A stretch of DNA of 64,000 nucleotides, taken from positions 56,904 through 120,903 of the forward strand of contig CALVEH010000007.1 in the NCBI GenBank assembly GCA_944326545.1, given 5' to 3'. This document shows, piece by piece, positions 1 through 7,812 of this stretch. The position numbers and the translations under genes are program-made. The notes under the pieces were generated by a model that saw only the letters and a program-made list of their open reading frames with translations, was not told the DNA's origin and ran no database searches. The DNA comes from Candidatus Gastranaerophilales bacterium (GTDB lineage Bacteria > Cyanobacteriota > Vampirovibrionia > Gastranaerophilales > Gastranaerophilaceae). The stretch's first letter is position 1. Each line of letters starts with the position of its first letter.

Positions 1-81
1 GAAAATCGAGCCATCAGTAAACTAAAAAAACTTTGTAAAAACCATAATCTAACTATTGGCTTAAAAAACTACTTTAATTAA
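1..81 (+). CDS. 3' end of a gene truncated by the window edge
   Basis: The first 26 codons are open and end ...KNYFN followed by TAA at 79-81. The peptide is lysine- and asparagine-rich with no recognisable motif. A strong hairpin follows 31 bases later, as expected for a gene end. The product cannot be identified from this fragment. Confidence 0.45.
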   Translation, partial: ENRAISKLKKLCKNHNLTIGLKNYFN

Positions 82-112
82 CTAAACCGATTTAAACAAT
101 TTAAACACCGAA

Positions 113-150
113 GGGTCTGCACATCAAATGAGTGCAGACCCAAACTTTTG
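113..150. terminator. Rho-independent terminator
   Basis: A perfect 10-bp stem, GGGTCTGCAC (113-122) with GTGCAGACCC (132-141), has a 9-nt loop and is followed by a T-rich stretch. It would end the truncated upstream gene. It also lies downstream of the small minus-strand gene at 229-405 and could serve both. Confidence 0.75.
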
Positions 151-228
151 TTTTGCAAAACAATTAAATTAACCTAATCAAAGATGTTTTGTATTTTAAG
201 TCCTTTTAAAACCAAAACAAGTTCAAGA

Positions 229-405
229 CTAAAACATTTCAAGCCCTGTATATTGAGTTCTTGCTACGTTAGCAGTACTTTCCATTGCCATTTTCAAAAA
301 TTTTTCAACAGTAGCACGGACTTTTTTTACATCGTTTTGCAGCTCTTCATGTCTTTCTTCTTCAGCTTTTTTCAATGCGTTTTTAAATTTTTCAAAACCT
401 GCCAT
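229..405 (-). CDS. Small helical protein of unknown function (58 aa)
   Basis: The ORF starts MAGFEKFKNALKKAEEE and ends GLEMF. A good ribosome binding site (GGGAG, 9 nt upstream) precedes the ATG at 405. The sequence is highly charged and heptad-like (residues 1-40), suggesting one long amphipathic helix or a coiled coil. There is no signal peptide. It is too short for confident family assignment; the overall look (short, charged, alanine-rich helix) resembles small cytoplasmic helical proteins, but no function is claimed. Support comes from the RBS and the lack of any credible plus-strand gene here. Confidence 0.55.
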   Translation of the reverse strand: MAGFEKFKNALKKAEEERHEELQNDVKKVRATVEKFLKMAMESTANVARTQYTGLEMF

Positions 406-531
406 TTTGCTATACTCCCTTTTTAGATAACTTACTTACAATATACTTATCGGTTTTTTTAAATCAAACCTTTAGAGATAAAGAACTGTATATTAACAAA
501 TGTTTACATAATATTTCATAAACTAAAAAGT

Positions 532-561
532 TTGCACATACCCTAAATAATGATTTATAAT
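532..561 (+). promoter_or_regulatory. nanE promoter, very short leader
   Basis: TTGCAC (532-537) and TATAAT (556-561) are separated by 18 bp. The nanE ATG at 570 lies only 8 nt beyond the -10 box and there is no Shine-Dalgarno sequence. The transcript is predicted to begin at or within 1-2 nt of the start codon, so nanE may be leaderless. Confidence 0.6.
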
Positions 562-569
562 AATCAATT

Positions 570-1259
570 ATGGATATAATTTCGCAAATAAAACATAAAG
601 TAATAGTATCAGTTCAGGCAATGCCATCAGAACCTTTGTATAAAGAAGAATGTATGGCAGCAATGATGCAATCCGTTGTAAAAGGCGGTGCCGCTGCACT
701 TAGAGTAGCTGGTGTAAGAGATGTAATTAACGCAAAAAAACTTTTTAAAATACCTGTCATAGGTATAACAAAACCTGAGGTTATCCCTCCAAACTGGAGA
801 GAGATTGTTTATATAACACCTACAATCAAAGACGCAAAAGACTTGATTCAAGCAGGTGCCGATGTCATTGCTTTTGACGGAACATCACGTCCAAGAGGCG
901 AAAACAACCTCACTCAACTTATAAGATTTATAAAAATAAATAAAAAACTTGCAATGGCAGACGTTGCAACACTTCAAGAAGGCGTCTCTGCAAGAATTTT
1001 AGGTGCGGACATAGTTTCTACAACTCTTTCAGGCTATACGTTGGAATCTCCAGAAACCTCTGATCAACCCGATTTCAAACTTTTAAAAGGCTTGGTTGAA
1101 GCTGTTGATTGTCCTGTAATCCTTGAAGGCAGAATCTGGACACCAGAACAAGTTGACAAAGCATTTGAACTCGGTGCTCACGCTGTCGTTATAGGTTCGG
1201 CAATCACAAGACCTCAACTTATCACAAAGAGATTTGTTAACAGAGAGAAGGCACAATAG
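570..1259 (+). CDS. nanE: N-acetylmannosamine-6-phosphate 2-epimerase
   Basis: 229 aa, the usual length for NanE. Converts ManNAc-6-P to GlcNAc-6-P in sialic acid/amino sugar catabolism. The TIM-barrel signatures are visible: VSVQA near the N-terminus, KGGAAALRV, PVIGITK, GADVIAFDGTSRPR (about residues 96-109), MADVATLQEG, STTLSGYT and the C-terminal VVIGSAITRPQ phosphate-binding loop. It abuts the ROK kinase gene with no gap (TAG at 1257-1259, ATG at 1260), so the two are co-transcribed and probably act consecutively. nanA and a sialic acid transporter are not in the window. Confidence 0.93.
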   Translation: MDIISQIKHKVIVSVQAMPSEPLYKEECMAAMMQSVVKGGAAALRVAGVRDVINAKKLFKIPVIGITKPEVIPPNWREIVYITPTIKDAKDLIQAGADVIAFDGTSRPRGENNLTQLIRFIKINKKLAMADVATLQEGVSARILGADIVSTTLSGYTLESPETSDQPDFKLLKGLVEAVDCPVILEGRIWTPEQVDKAFELGAHAVVIGSAITRPQLITKRFVNREKAQ

Positions 1260-2183
1260 ATGAAAAAAGCGCTGGGGATTGATATAGGTGGAACAAAAAT
1301 CCTTTACGGAATCGTAAACGAAAAAGGAGAAATTCTCTCTGAACTAAAAAAAACTCCAACACCTAAAACAGCTGACGAAATCTATTTAACACTTAAAAAA
1401 ATTATTGAAGAAAATTACAATGACATTGACGCAGTAGGACTTTCTTCAGCAGGAGCAGTCAATCTAGAAAACACAAGAGTTTTAAGCTCAACCCCAAACC
1501 TGCCTGACGGGTACAATCAAATAGATTTTTCTACGCTTTCTGATAAAAAAATCTATGTAGAAAATGATGCCAACTGCGCTTGTGCTGCAGAATATCAAAA
1601 CGGAGCAGGCAAAGGGTTTCGAACAGTGCTTATGATAACAATAGGCACAGGTATTGGCGGCGGAATGATTTCAGAAGGCAAACTCTTTAGAGGTTCAACA
1701 GGCAACGCTCTTGAAGTAGGCAGTTTAAAGATTTTTGCAGACAAAAGACAAAAATGCACTTGCGGAAGGTACGACTGCTGGGAGTCTTACGCATCAGGAA
1801 CAGGCTTAAAAAACTGTGCAAAAACAGGAGCACAAACTTATCCCGAATTTAAAACAAGTATCTACAAAGACAAATTACCTCAAGACATTACAACTTACGA
1901 TATTACAGACGGCGTTGAGAAAAATGATGCATTCTGTGTAAAAGTATTTAACCAATGGATAGATTATATGTTTGTCGGGCTTGTGTCTCTAACTGATATT
2001 TTTAACCCCGATTGTATAGTTATATCAGGTGGAATGTGCTCTTTTATTGATGTAGAAGATTTAGAAAAAAGAATAAACGAAGAATCCGTTGTTTCAAATA
2101 CTAAGGTAAAAACAGCACTTACCGGTAACAACGCTGGAATGATTGGCGCAGGTGTGCTTGCACTTTCGGCAAGCAGCAGATAA
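1260..2183 (+). CDS. ROK-family sugar kinase (probable N-acetylmannosamine kinase)
   Basis: 307 aa. The N-terminal DIGGTK motif (residues 8-13) is the ATP-binding phosphate-1 motif of ROK kinases, VENDANCA carries the catalytic Asp, GTGIGGG is the phosphate-2 motif, and CTCGRYDCWE is the ROK zinc-binding CxCGxxxCxE motif. It directly follows nanE, which makes ManNAc kinase (NanK role, supplying the NanE substrate) the most likely activity; glucokinase or GlcNAc kinase cannot be excluded from sequence alone. Translation is probably coupled to nanE. Confidence 0.85.
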   Translation: MKKALGIDIGGTKILYGIVNEKGEILSELKKTPTPKTADEIYLTLKKIIEENYNDIDAVGLSSAGAVNLENTRVLSSTPNLPDGYNQIDFSTLSDKKIYVENDANCACAAEYQNGAGKGFRTVLMITIGTGIGGGMISEGKLFRGSTGNALEVGSLKIFADKRQKCTCGRYDCWESYASGTGLKNCAKTGAQTYPEFKTSIYKDKLPQDITTYDITDGVEKNDAFCVKVFNQWIDYMFVGLVSLTDIFNPDCIVISGGMCSFIDVEDLEKRINEESVVSNTKVKTALTGNNAGMIGAGVLALSASSR

Positions 2184-2218
2184 GTTTGTCTGACTAGTAA
2201 ACTGACCTACAGGTCTGT

Positions 2219-2444
2219 CGTCATATTGAGGCGTGAGCCAAGAACTCTGTTCAAGAGGTGACTAAATGTCACGTTTTGAATAGAGGAAAGCTAAGTCAAA
2301 AACGTAGTTTTTGCGTGCTGCATAGAGATATAAAAACTTGGCGTGATACCAAAAGATTGTGAGATTCTTGCTTGAGATGTAGGCGAGTTTACGAGCCGTA
2401 CATATCAGGATACCCGTGAGGGTACGCTAACGCTCAGAATGACG
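2219..2444 (-). repeat. Family A dispersed repeat
   Basis: Begins CGTCATATTGAGG and ends GCTCAGAATGACG, so the ends are imperfect inverted repeats of each other. The interior contains the block seen again at 3.9-4.5 kb, 27.2-27.4 kb and 48.7-49.2 kb (CTCAAGC...GTAGGCGAGTTTACGAGCC and GTGACTAAATGTCACGTTTTGAA). Here it is in reverse orientation relative to those copies. Non-coding. Confidence 0.8.
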
Positions 2445-2479
2445 AAGTATGATTTATCACAGTCAGCGCAGATACAGGA

Positions 2480-2572
2480 GCCTTATAAAAAAAACAATTT
2501 TGAATGGACTTGTTGTTTGCAAATGAGGTGCTTAATATTCATAGCTAGCCAAGATACTGAAGCCTCATAAAA
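2480..2572 (-). repeat. Family B repeat unit
   Basis: Single unit in reverse orientation: CCTTATAAAAAA...GGACTTGTTGTTTGC...ATAGCTAGCCAAGATACTGAAGCC. It matches the units at 34.9 kb and 47.3 kb. Non-coding; the short open frame across it is a by-product of the repeat sequence. Confidence 0.75.
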
Positions 2573-2579
2573 AACAAGA

Positions 2580-2612
2580 AAAAAAGCCCGAAGATTTTTA
2601 AAACCCTCGGGC
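2580..2612 (-). terminator. Terminator of the first flagellin gene
   Basis: On the minus strand GCCCGAGG and CTTCGGGC form an 8-bp stem (one G-T pair) around a short A/T loop, followed by TTTTTTT. It lies about 75 nt beyond the flagellin stop codon. Confidence 0.7.
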
Positions 2613-2685
2613 AAGTTGCCATCACCTATTATAGTAAATTTGTCTATTAATTTTATGATGTCATTCAACAATACTATCCCTGACT

Positions 2686-3534
2686 CTATTGAATCAAGCT
2701 CAACGCAATTGATGGGAGCTGATTTGCTTGAACCAAAAGTGAAGAAGCAGTTTGTTGAAGAATTTGATACTGCGTAAAGTTTGCAGCTTCTTCTGCAATA
2801 TCTGCGTCCATAATGGTTGATTTTGCAGCGGTAGAGTTTTCAATAGTAGTTGTTAATGAGTCAGTAGCTGCATCAAGTCTGTTACCTGCAGCACCGATTG
2901 CAGCTTTTGCAGTGTTGATATTATCGATTGCAGTATCGATTGTATCAAGATAAGCAGCAGCAGCAGTTGCATTTGCGTAGTTTGTTGTAATCTGACCTAC
3001 ATCCAAACCTAAAGTTGCTGAATCTTTAGCAGCAAATATAGTTTGATCGATTTTTACACAGTTTGCAGCTTCGTCTGCATTAGCACCAACTTGCAATCTA
3101 ACATCGCCCATAGAACCGTCTAACAATTTTTTACCATTGAAGTTAGAAGATTCAGCAATACGGTCAATTTCTTCCATACGTTTAGTGATTTCGTCTGTAA
3201 GAGCATCCATAGATTGTTGGTCATAGATACCGTTTGCTGCTTGAACTGTCAAGTCTCTGATACGAGTAACGTTATCAAGAATTACATCAAGGTCACCTTC
3301 AGCAATGCTTAACATGTTAGCTGCAGTAGAAATGTTGCTTTTTGCAACTTTTGAACCACTGATTTGTACATCCAAGTTAGTTGCGATATACATGTTAGCT
3401 GCGTCATCTTTAGCACCGTTGATTTTATAACCAGTTGACATTCTTTCTAACGCTTTGTTCATACCATTTGTAGCGTCAGTTAGGTTTCTTTGTGTCTTTA
3501 AAGCAGACATGTTTGTGTTAACAATAATTGGCAT
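2686..3534 (-). CDS. Flagellin
   Basis: 282 aa, with the conserved terminal D0/D1 domains: N-terminal MPIIVNTNMSAL and LERMSTGYKINGAKDDAA, and C-terminal DADIAEEAANFTQYQILQQ through ANQLPSIALSLIQ. The central variable D2/D3 region is almost absent, giving a minimal flagellin core. Polymerises into the flagellar filament after export through the flagellar type III apparatus. RBS AAAGGAG precedes the ATG. The second flagellin gene lies 1.07 kb upstream in the same orientation, but the two are separated by repeats and each has its own upstream region. No other flagellar genes are present in the window. Confidence 0.95.
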   Translation of the reverse strand: MPIIVNTNMSALKTQRNLTDATNGMNKALERMSTGYKINGAKDDAANMYIATNLDVQISGSKVAKSNISTAANMLSIAEGDLDVILDNVTRIRDLTVQAANGIYDQQSMDALTDEITKRMEEIDRIAESSNFNGKKLLDGSMGDVRLQVGANADEAANCVKIDQTIFAAKDSATLGLDVGQITTNYANATAAAAYLDTIDTAIDNINTAKAAIGAAGNRLDAATDSLTTTIENSTAAKSTIMDADIAEEAANFTQYQILQQTASSLLVQANQLPSIALSLIQ

Positions 3535-3579
3535 TTTGATCTCCTTTCGCCAAACTGCTCACGTCCGTGCAAGCAGCTT

Positions 3580-3731
3580 TGTTTAGACTGTAATAACGTA
3601 AATTTTTAATATTTCTTATCTGTGAATTCGAATGGGGATAGAATTCACAACATATTTGTATGTATTTTCCTGTGTTTAGACTTTCTTAGACTGTATTTCT
3701 CAACGAAAAATCATCTACCTGTTTAGACTGT
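3580..3731 (-). promoter_or_regulatory. Flagellin upstream region with repeated 12-mer and a palindrome
   Basis: ACAGTCTAAACA (minus strand) occurs at 3580-3591 and 3720-3731, with two partial copies at 3673-3694. Between them is a perfect 9-bp inverted repeat, TGTGAATTC (3621-3629) and GAATTCACA (3641-3649), with an 11-bp spacer. The arrangement looks like a regulator-binding region of the flagellin promoter. I could not place a convincing sigma-28 or sigma-54 promoter. Confidence 0.5.
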
Positions 3732-3861
3732 GAACTGTTACACGTTGTCCACACTCATATAATATCGTTCCGTGGGCTAAAACTTAATTCTTAAAAAGTT
3801 AGAAAAAAGCCAAACTAAAGTATGGTTTTTAATCAATAAGAAAATACCCCAAAAATACCAA

Positions 3862-4520
3862 TCGTCATTTTGAGGGAGTGAAACGACCGAAGAATCTCAT
3901 AAGTTTTTGGGTTTCAAATCAAGCTGGTGAGATGTTTCGCCAAAGGCTCAACATGACGCCCCCTCGTCATTCTGAGCGTTAGCGTACCCTCACGGGTATC
4001 CTGATATGTACGGCTCGTAAACTCGCCTACATCTCAAGCAAGAATCTCACAATCTTTGTTTACCACGCCAAGCTTTTATATTTCTATATAGCACGCAGAA
4101 ACTGCGTTTCTGACTTAGCTTCCCTCTATTCAAAACGTGACATTTAGTCACCTTTTGAACAGAGTTCTTGGCAAAGCCTCAACATGACGGCTAACGTCAT
4201 TCTGAGGAAGTGTAGCGACCGAAGAATCTCATAAGTTTTTGGGTTTCAAATCAAGCTGGTGAGATGTTTCGCCAAAGGCTCAACATGACGCCCCCTCGTC
4301 ATTCTGAGCGTTAGCGTACCCTCACGGGTATCCTGATATGTACGGCTCGTAAACTCGCCTACATCTCAAGCAAGAATCGCACAATCTTTGTTTACCACGC
4401 CAAGCTTTTATATTTCTATACAGCACGCAGAAACTGCGTTTCTGACTTAGCTTCCCTCTATTCAAAACGTGACATTTAGTCACCTTTTGAACAGAGTTCT
4501 TGGCTTCGCCTCAACATGAC
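3862..4520 (+). repeat. Family A repeat, 332-bp tandem duplication
   Basis: Two nearly identical units start at 3863 (CGTCATTTTGAGG) and 4195 (CGTCATTCTGAGG), a period of 332 bp. Each contains the arm CGACCGAAGAATCTCATAAG, the answering arm GTGAGATGTTTCGCC...CTCAACATGACG, and a second block starting CGTCATTCTGAGCGTTAGCG. The few differences between copies suggest recent duplication. The whole sits between the two flagellin genes and contains no credible ORF. Confidence 0.85.
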
Positions 4521-4599
4521 AACATTCAAGCCCAACAAAACTAGGCTCAGGCAAGTAACACTAAAAAAATATTTTCGCTCAAATCAAACAAACAGCAAA

Positions 4600-5469
4600 T
4601 TAGATACCGCTTATCATACTTAAAATAGAGTTCTTTTGAATATTATTCGCTTGTGTAATCATAGCTATAGAAGTTTGGATAAGAAGCTGTTGTTTTATCA
4701 CATTGGCAGTTTCTTCGGCAATATCCGCATCCATTATTGTTGAATATGCACTTGTTAAGTTCTCTGTTTTAACATTAATTGAATCAACAACAGAATCAAG
4801 CCTTGAGCTATATGCCCCAGCAGAAGCAATACGTCCGACAACATCTTTTGATGCTGTATCTATCACATCTATAAACTGAGCCGCACTGCTAGCGTTAGCG
4901 AGCGCTTCATCCAAGCTCGAAAATTTACTGGAGCCGCCTATTAAATTAATACCTTCAGAATCTGCATTTTCAAAAACTCCGCTAATAGTTATGGAATTTG
5001 CTGCAGCGTCAGCATCTGCACCGACTTGCAATTTCAAATCCTTAGATGTTCCATCCAAAAGATTTAGACCGTTAAAACTTGAACCGCCTGCAATTCTATC
5101 TATTTCATCTATACGTTGTTGAATCTCGGCTTTAATTGCATTCTTCTCTTTTTCACCATAAACAGAGTTGGAATATTGAACAGTCAAATCACGAATTCTA
5201 CCCAACTGGTCATTTATCGAAGTTAAATCACCAGTTGCTATATTCAAAGCATTACCTGCAATTTGGGTATTTTGTTTGGCAATATTCAATCCTCGTATCT
5301 GAGAATTGATATTTGTTGCAATATAGTAACCTGCAGCGTCATCCTTTGCGCTGTTAATTTTGTACCCTGTTGAAAGTCTTTTTAAACTGTTATTAAGACT
5401 GTTGATGGCTTTGTTCATAGAATTTTGGGCAGACAACACACCCATGTTGGTATTAATGACGATAGACAT
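4600..5469 (-). CDS. Flagellin (second paralogue)
   Basis: 289 aa, same minimal architecture as the flagellin at 2686-3534: N-terminal MSIVINTNMGVLSAQNSMNKA and LKRLSTGYKINSAKDDAAG, and C-terminal DADIAEETANVIKQQLLIQ through NSILSMISGI. It is clearly divergent from its neighbour through the central part, so the two are established paralogues rather than a fresh duplication. The spacing to the upstream inverted repeat (5529-5598) suggests separate regulation. Confidence 0.94.
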   Translation of the reverse strand: MSIVINTNMGVLSAQNSMNKAINSLNNSLKRLSTGYKINSAKDDAAGYYIATNINSQIRGLNIAKQNTQIAGNALNIATGDLTSINDQLGRIRDLTVQYSNSVYGEKEKNAIKAEIQQRIDEIDRIAGGSSFNGLNLLDGTSKDLKLQVGADADAAANSITISGVFENADSEGINLIGGSSKFSSLDEALANASSAAQFIDVIDTASKDVVGRIASAGAYSSRLDSVVDSINVKTENLTSAYSTIMDADIAEETANVIKQQLLIQTSIAMITQANNIQKNSILSMISGI

Positions 5470-5528
5470 AATTACATAACCCTTTTTTAGACAGAAATAA
5501 TAGGAAATAGACGACAGCGAAAATCCTT

Positions 5529-5598
5529 ATACTAAAGTTTAATAGCGAGGACAACCTGTTTGGCAAGATAAAAACCTTTTGCCTACAACTTTAGTATA
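5529..5598. promoter_or_regulatory. 11-bp inverted repeat upstream of second flagellin
   Basis: TATACTAAAGT (5529-5539) and ACTTTAGTATA (5588-5598) are perfect inverted repeats 48 bp apart, 60-129 bp upstream of the flagellin start codon. They could be paired operator half-sites or two face-to-face promoters, since each arm includes a TATACT-like element. Confidence 0.45.
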
Positions 5599-5772
5599 GT
5601 TATATTTTTATTCTTATTAAACCCTAATTGCAGAGAACTTTTACAAAACTACATATATTTTTTATATACTCAAGTCATCAAACTGGCATTTGTATTGCTC
5701 AAATTAACTTGTGTATGTATCATTCACGTGATAGAATCGAGTTACATTGTTAAGAATATAGAGGTAATACTA

Positions 5773-6429
5773 ATGAAAAAAGAATTGATTTTTATGGGAC
5801 CTCCTGCAAGCGGAAAAGGTACACAAACAAAAAAACTTTCTGCTGAAACAGGTTTTGTTCACGTTGACACAGGCTCTTTGCTTAGAGAAGCTATGGCAAA
5901 CGGAACAGAAGCAGGCAAAATAGCTAAAGATTACGTAGAAAAAGGCGCTCTTGTTCCTGTTGAAGTTGTAGCCCAAATAATCAAAGACAGATTGTCTCAA
6001 GACGATGTTCAAGAAGGTTTTATCCTTGATGGTTTTCCAAGAAGCACTGAACAAGCAAATATGCTTGATGATATGTTAAAAGAAATCGATGCAGACAAAG
6101 AAGTTACAACAAAAGTTATCTACTTCGACGTTCCTATCGAAAACCTTATGGAAAGAATCATCTACAGACGTTCTTGCCCTAAATGCGGTGCTATATACAA
6201 CTTAAAAACTATGCCTATCAAACAAGAAGGTATTTGTGACGCTTGTGGCGCTGAACTTGTTCAAAGAAAAGACGATACTGAAGAAATCGCTAAAAACAGA
6301 TTTGATACTTACTTTAAACAAACAGCTCCGTTAATCGATTTTTACGCTAAAAGAGGCAACCTTGTAAAAATTGATGCAACAGGTTCTGTTGATGAAATTT
6401 ACGCTAAATTGAAAGAAGTTATAAAATAA
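5773..6429 (+). CDS. adk: Adenylate kinase
   Basis: 218 aa; AMP + ATP to 2 ADP, cytoplasmic. P-loop GPPASGKGTQ at residues 8-17, DGFPRS AMP-site motif, and a long-form LID with four zinc-binding cysteines (CPKCG...CDACG). The start was set at 5773 (MKKELIF) because GAGGT lies just upstream and the P-loop then sits at the normal position; an open extension back to 5695 reads through promoter-like sequence. Forms an operon with map 19 bp downstream, a pairing commonly seen in ribosomal-protein operons but here standing alone. Confidence 0.96.
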   Translation: MKKELIFMGPPASGKGTQTKKLSAETGFVHVDTGSLLREAMANGTEAGKIAKDYVEKGALVPVEVVAQIIKDRLSQDDVQEGFILDGFPRSTEQANMLDDMLKEIDADKEVTTKVIYFDVPIENLMERIIYRRSCPKCGAIYNLKTMPIKQEGICDACGAELVQRKDDTEEIAKNRFDTYFKQTAPLIDFYAKRGNLVKIDATGSVDEIYAKLKEVIK

Positions 6430-6448
6430 ACTTCTTTAGGAAGAAAAT

Positions 6449-7201
6449 ATGTCAGTACACAAAAAATCAAGAGAAGAACTCAAACTGATGAGAGAAGCAG
6501 GCAACATTGTTGCTCTTGTCCATCAGGAGATGAAAAGAATCATAGAACCCGGCATCAGCACAATGGAACTTGATGACGCAGCTATGAGAATAATTAAAGC
6601 AAACAAAGCAATCCCGACATTTTTAGGATACCATGGTTTCCCCGCATCAATTTGTGCATCTGTAAACAGCCAAGTTGTTCACGGAATCCCAAGCGAAAAA
6701 TGTATCTTAAAAGAAGGCGACATAGTATCTATAGATGTTGGAGCAACATACAGAGGGCTTGTCGGTGACGGAGCTTGGACCTACCCTGTAGGTAATATCT
6801 CTGACGATTGCAAAATGCTATTAGAAACAACTGAAAGAGCTTTAATGGCAGCAATTTCCGTTATGAAGGACAATGTTTTGCTAGACGATGTATCAGGCGC
6901 AGTTGAAGACGTTGCTAACGAAAAAGGTCTTGGCATTGTTCGTCAATACGGCGGTCACGGCGTTGGAAGACAAATGCATGAAGAACCTTTTGTCTTCAAC
7001 TACAGAGTCGGCAACAAGTTTGTTATCAAAGACGGTATGACTATTGCCATTGAGCCTATGCTTAACTTAGGCGGTGACGATGTTCATACGTTAGAAGACG
7101 AATGGACTGTTGTTACAAATGACGGAAAGCCTTCTGCTCACTTTGAACACACTATTCACGTTACTGCTGACGGAGCAGAAATTTTAACTAAGCTTATGTA
7201 A
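6449..7201 (+). CDS. map: Methionine aminopeptidase, type I
   Basis: 250 aa, typical length. Removes the N-terminal Met from nascent proteins. The metal ligands are visible in order: Asp in SIDVGATYRG, Asp in VGDGAWTYP, His in GGHGVGRQMHEEP, Glu in IAIEPML and Glu in LEDEWTVVT. The substrate-binding His lies in YHGFPASIC. Preceded by AGGAAG. Co-transcribed with adk and ended by the hairpin at 7221-7247. Confidence 0.96.
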   Translation: MSVHKKSREELKLMREAGNIVALVHQEMKRIIEPGISTMELDDAAMRIIKANKAIPTFLGYHGFPASICASVNSQVVHGIPSEKCILKEGDIVSIDVGATYRGLVGDGAWTYPVGNISDDCKMLLETTERALMAAISVMKDNVLLDDVSGAVEDVANEKGLGIVRQYGGHGVGRQMHEEPFVFNYRVGNKFVIKDGMTIAIEPMLNLGGDDVHTLEDEWTVVTNDGKPSAHFEHTIHVTADGAEILTKLM

Positions 7202-7220
7202 AAAAAACTCCATAAACAAA

Positions 7221-7247
7221 AAAAGGAACCTCAAAAAGGTTCCTTTT
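7221..7247. terminator. Bidirectional terminator
   Basis: AAAAGGAACC (7221-7230) pairs with GGTTCCTTTT (7238-7247) around a 7-nt loop. It ends adk-map on the plus strand and pabBC-pabA on the minus strand; the pabA stop codon lies within the loop. Confidence 0.85.
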
Positions 7248-7812
7248 TTATTTTTATAAAATTATTCAAAAGCTCATGCCCGTACTCAGTCAGAATAGCT
7301 TCAGGGTGGAATTGAACGCCATAGACTTCATAGTTTTTGTGTTTTAAGGCCATTAAGATATTATCCTTTGTTTTGGCAAGCGGAGTCAGACACTCCGGCA
7401 AATCAATAGCTTTTAGTGAATGATATCTTGTAACATTGTATTTGTCAGGAAGATCTTTGAAAAGTTTTGATTTTTCAATAATTTCTATCTCAGAAATTTT
7501 ACCGTGAAAAGGAGTAGGGTCTTTGATGATTTTGGCCCCAAAATGTTTGGCTATCAGTTGATGCCCAAGACAGATGCCAAGAATCTTTTTTGTTTTATAA
7601 AATTCTTCAATAACATCCTCACAAATACCGCACCAGCCTTTTTCACAAGGATTACCTGGGCCGGGGGAAATTATTACAGATTCAAAATCAAGTTTTTTTA
7701 GTTCATCAATCGTTATTTCATCGTTTTTAAATACCTTAGGATTAAGCCCAAGCTCTTGTAAATACTGAACGATGTTGTACGTAAAAGAGTCATAATTATC
7801 GATAAGAATCAT
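7231..7812 (-). CDS. pabA: Aminodeoxychorismate synthase glutamine amidotransferase component
   Basis: 193 aa, class I glutamine amidotransferase. It provides ammonia to PabB for 4-amino-4-deoxychorismate (folate pathway). It begins MILIDNYDSFTYN as in PabA/TrpG. The nucleophile Cys81 is in GICLGHQ and the catalytic His-Glu pair in VQFHPEA. The ATG overlaps the pabBC stop by 4 bp (7809-7812), indicating translational coupling. TrpG is the alternative, but the fused lyase domain upstream points to folate synthesis. Confidence 0.92.
   Translation of the reverse strand: MILIDNYDSFTYNIVQYLQELGLNPKVFKNDEITIDELKKLDFESVIISPGPGNPCEKGWCGICEDVIEEFYKTKKILGICLGHQLIAKHFGAKIIKDPTPFHGKISEIEIIEKSKLFKDLPDKYNVTRYHSLKAIDLPECLTPLAKTKDNILMALKHKNYEVYGVQFHPEAILTEYGHELLNNFIKIKKEPF

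Noticed and set aside
184..426. 80-codon plus-strand ORF
   Set aside because: Lies opposite the better supported 58-aa minus-strand gene (229-405), which has a good RBS; the plus-strand translation is phenylalanine/cysteine-rich, like antisense of a helical gene.
570..2183. Complete sialic acid catabolism cluster
   Set aside because: Only nanE and a ROK kinase are present; no nanA or transporter within the window, so a full pathway cannot be claimed.
5695..5772. N-terminal extension of adenylate kinase
   Set aside because: The normal adenylate kinase start with GAGGT is at 5773; the extension is cysteine-rich and unlike the family.
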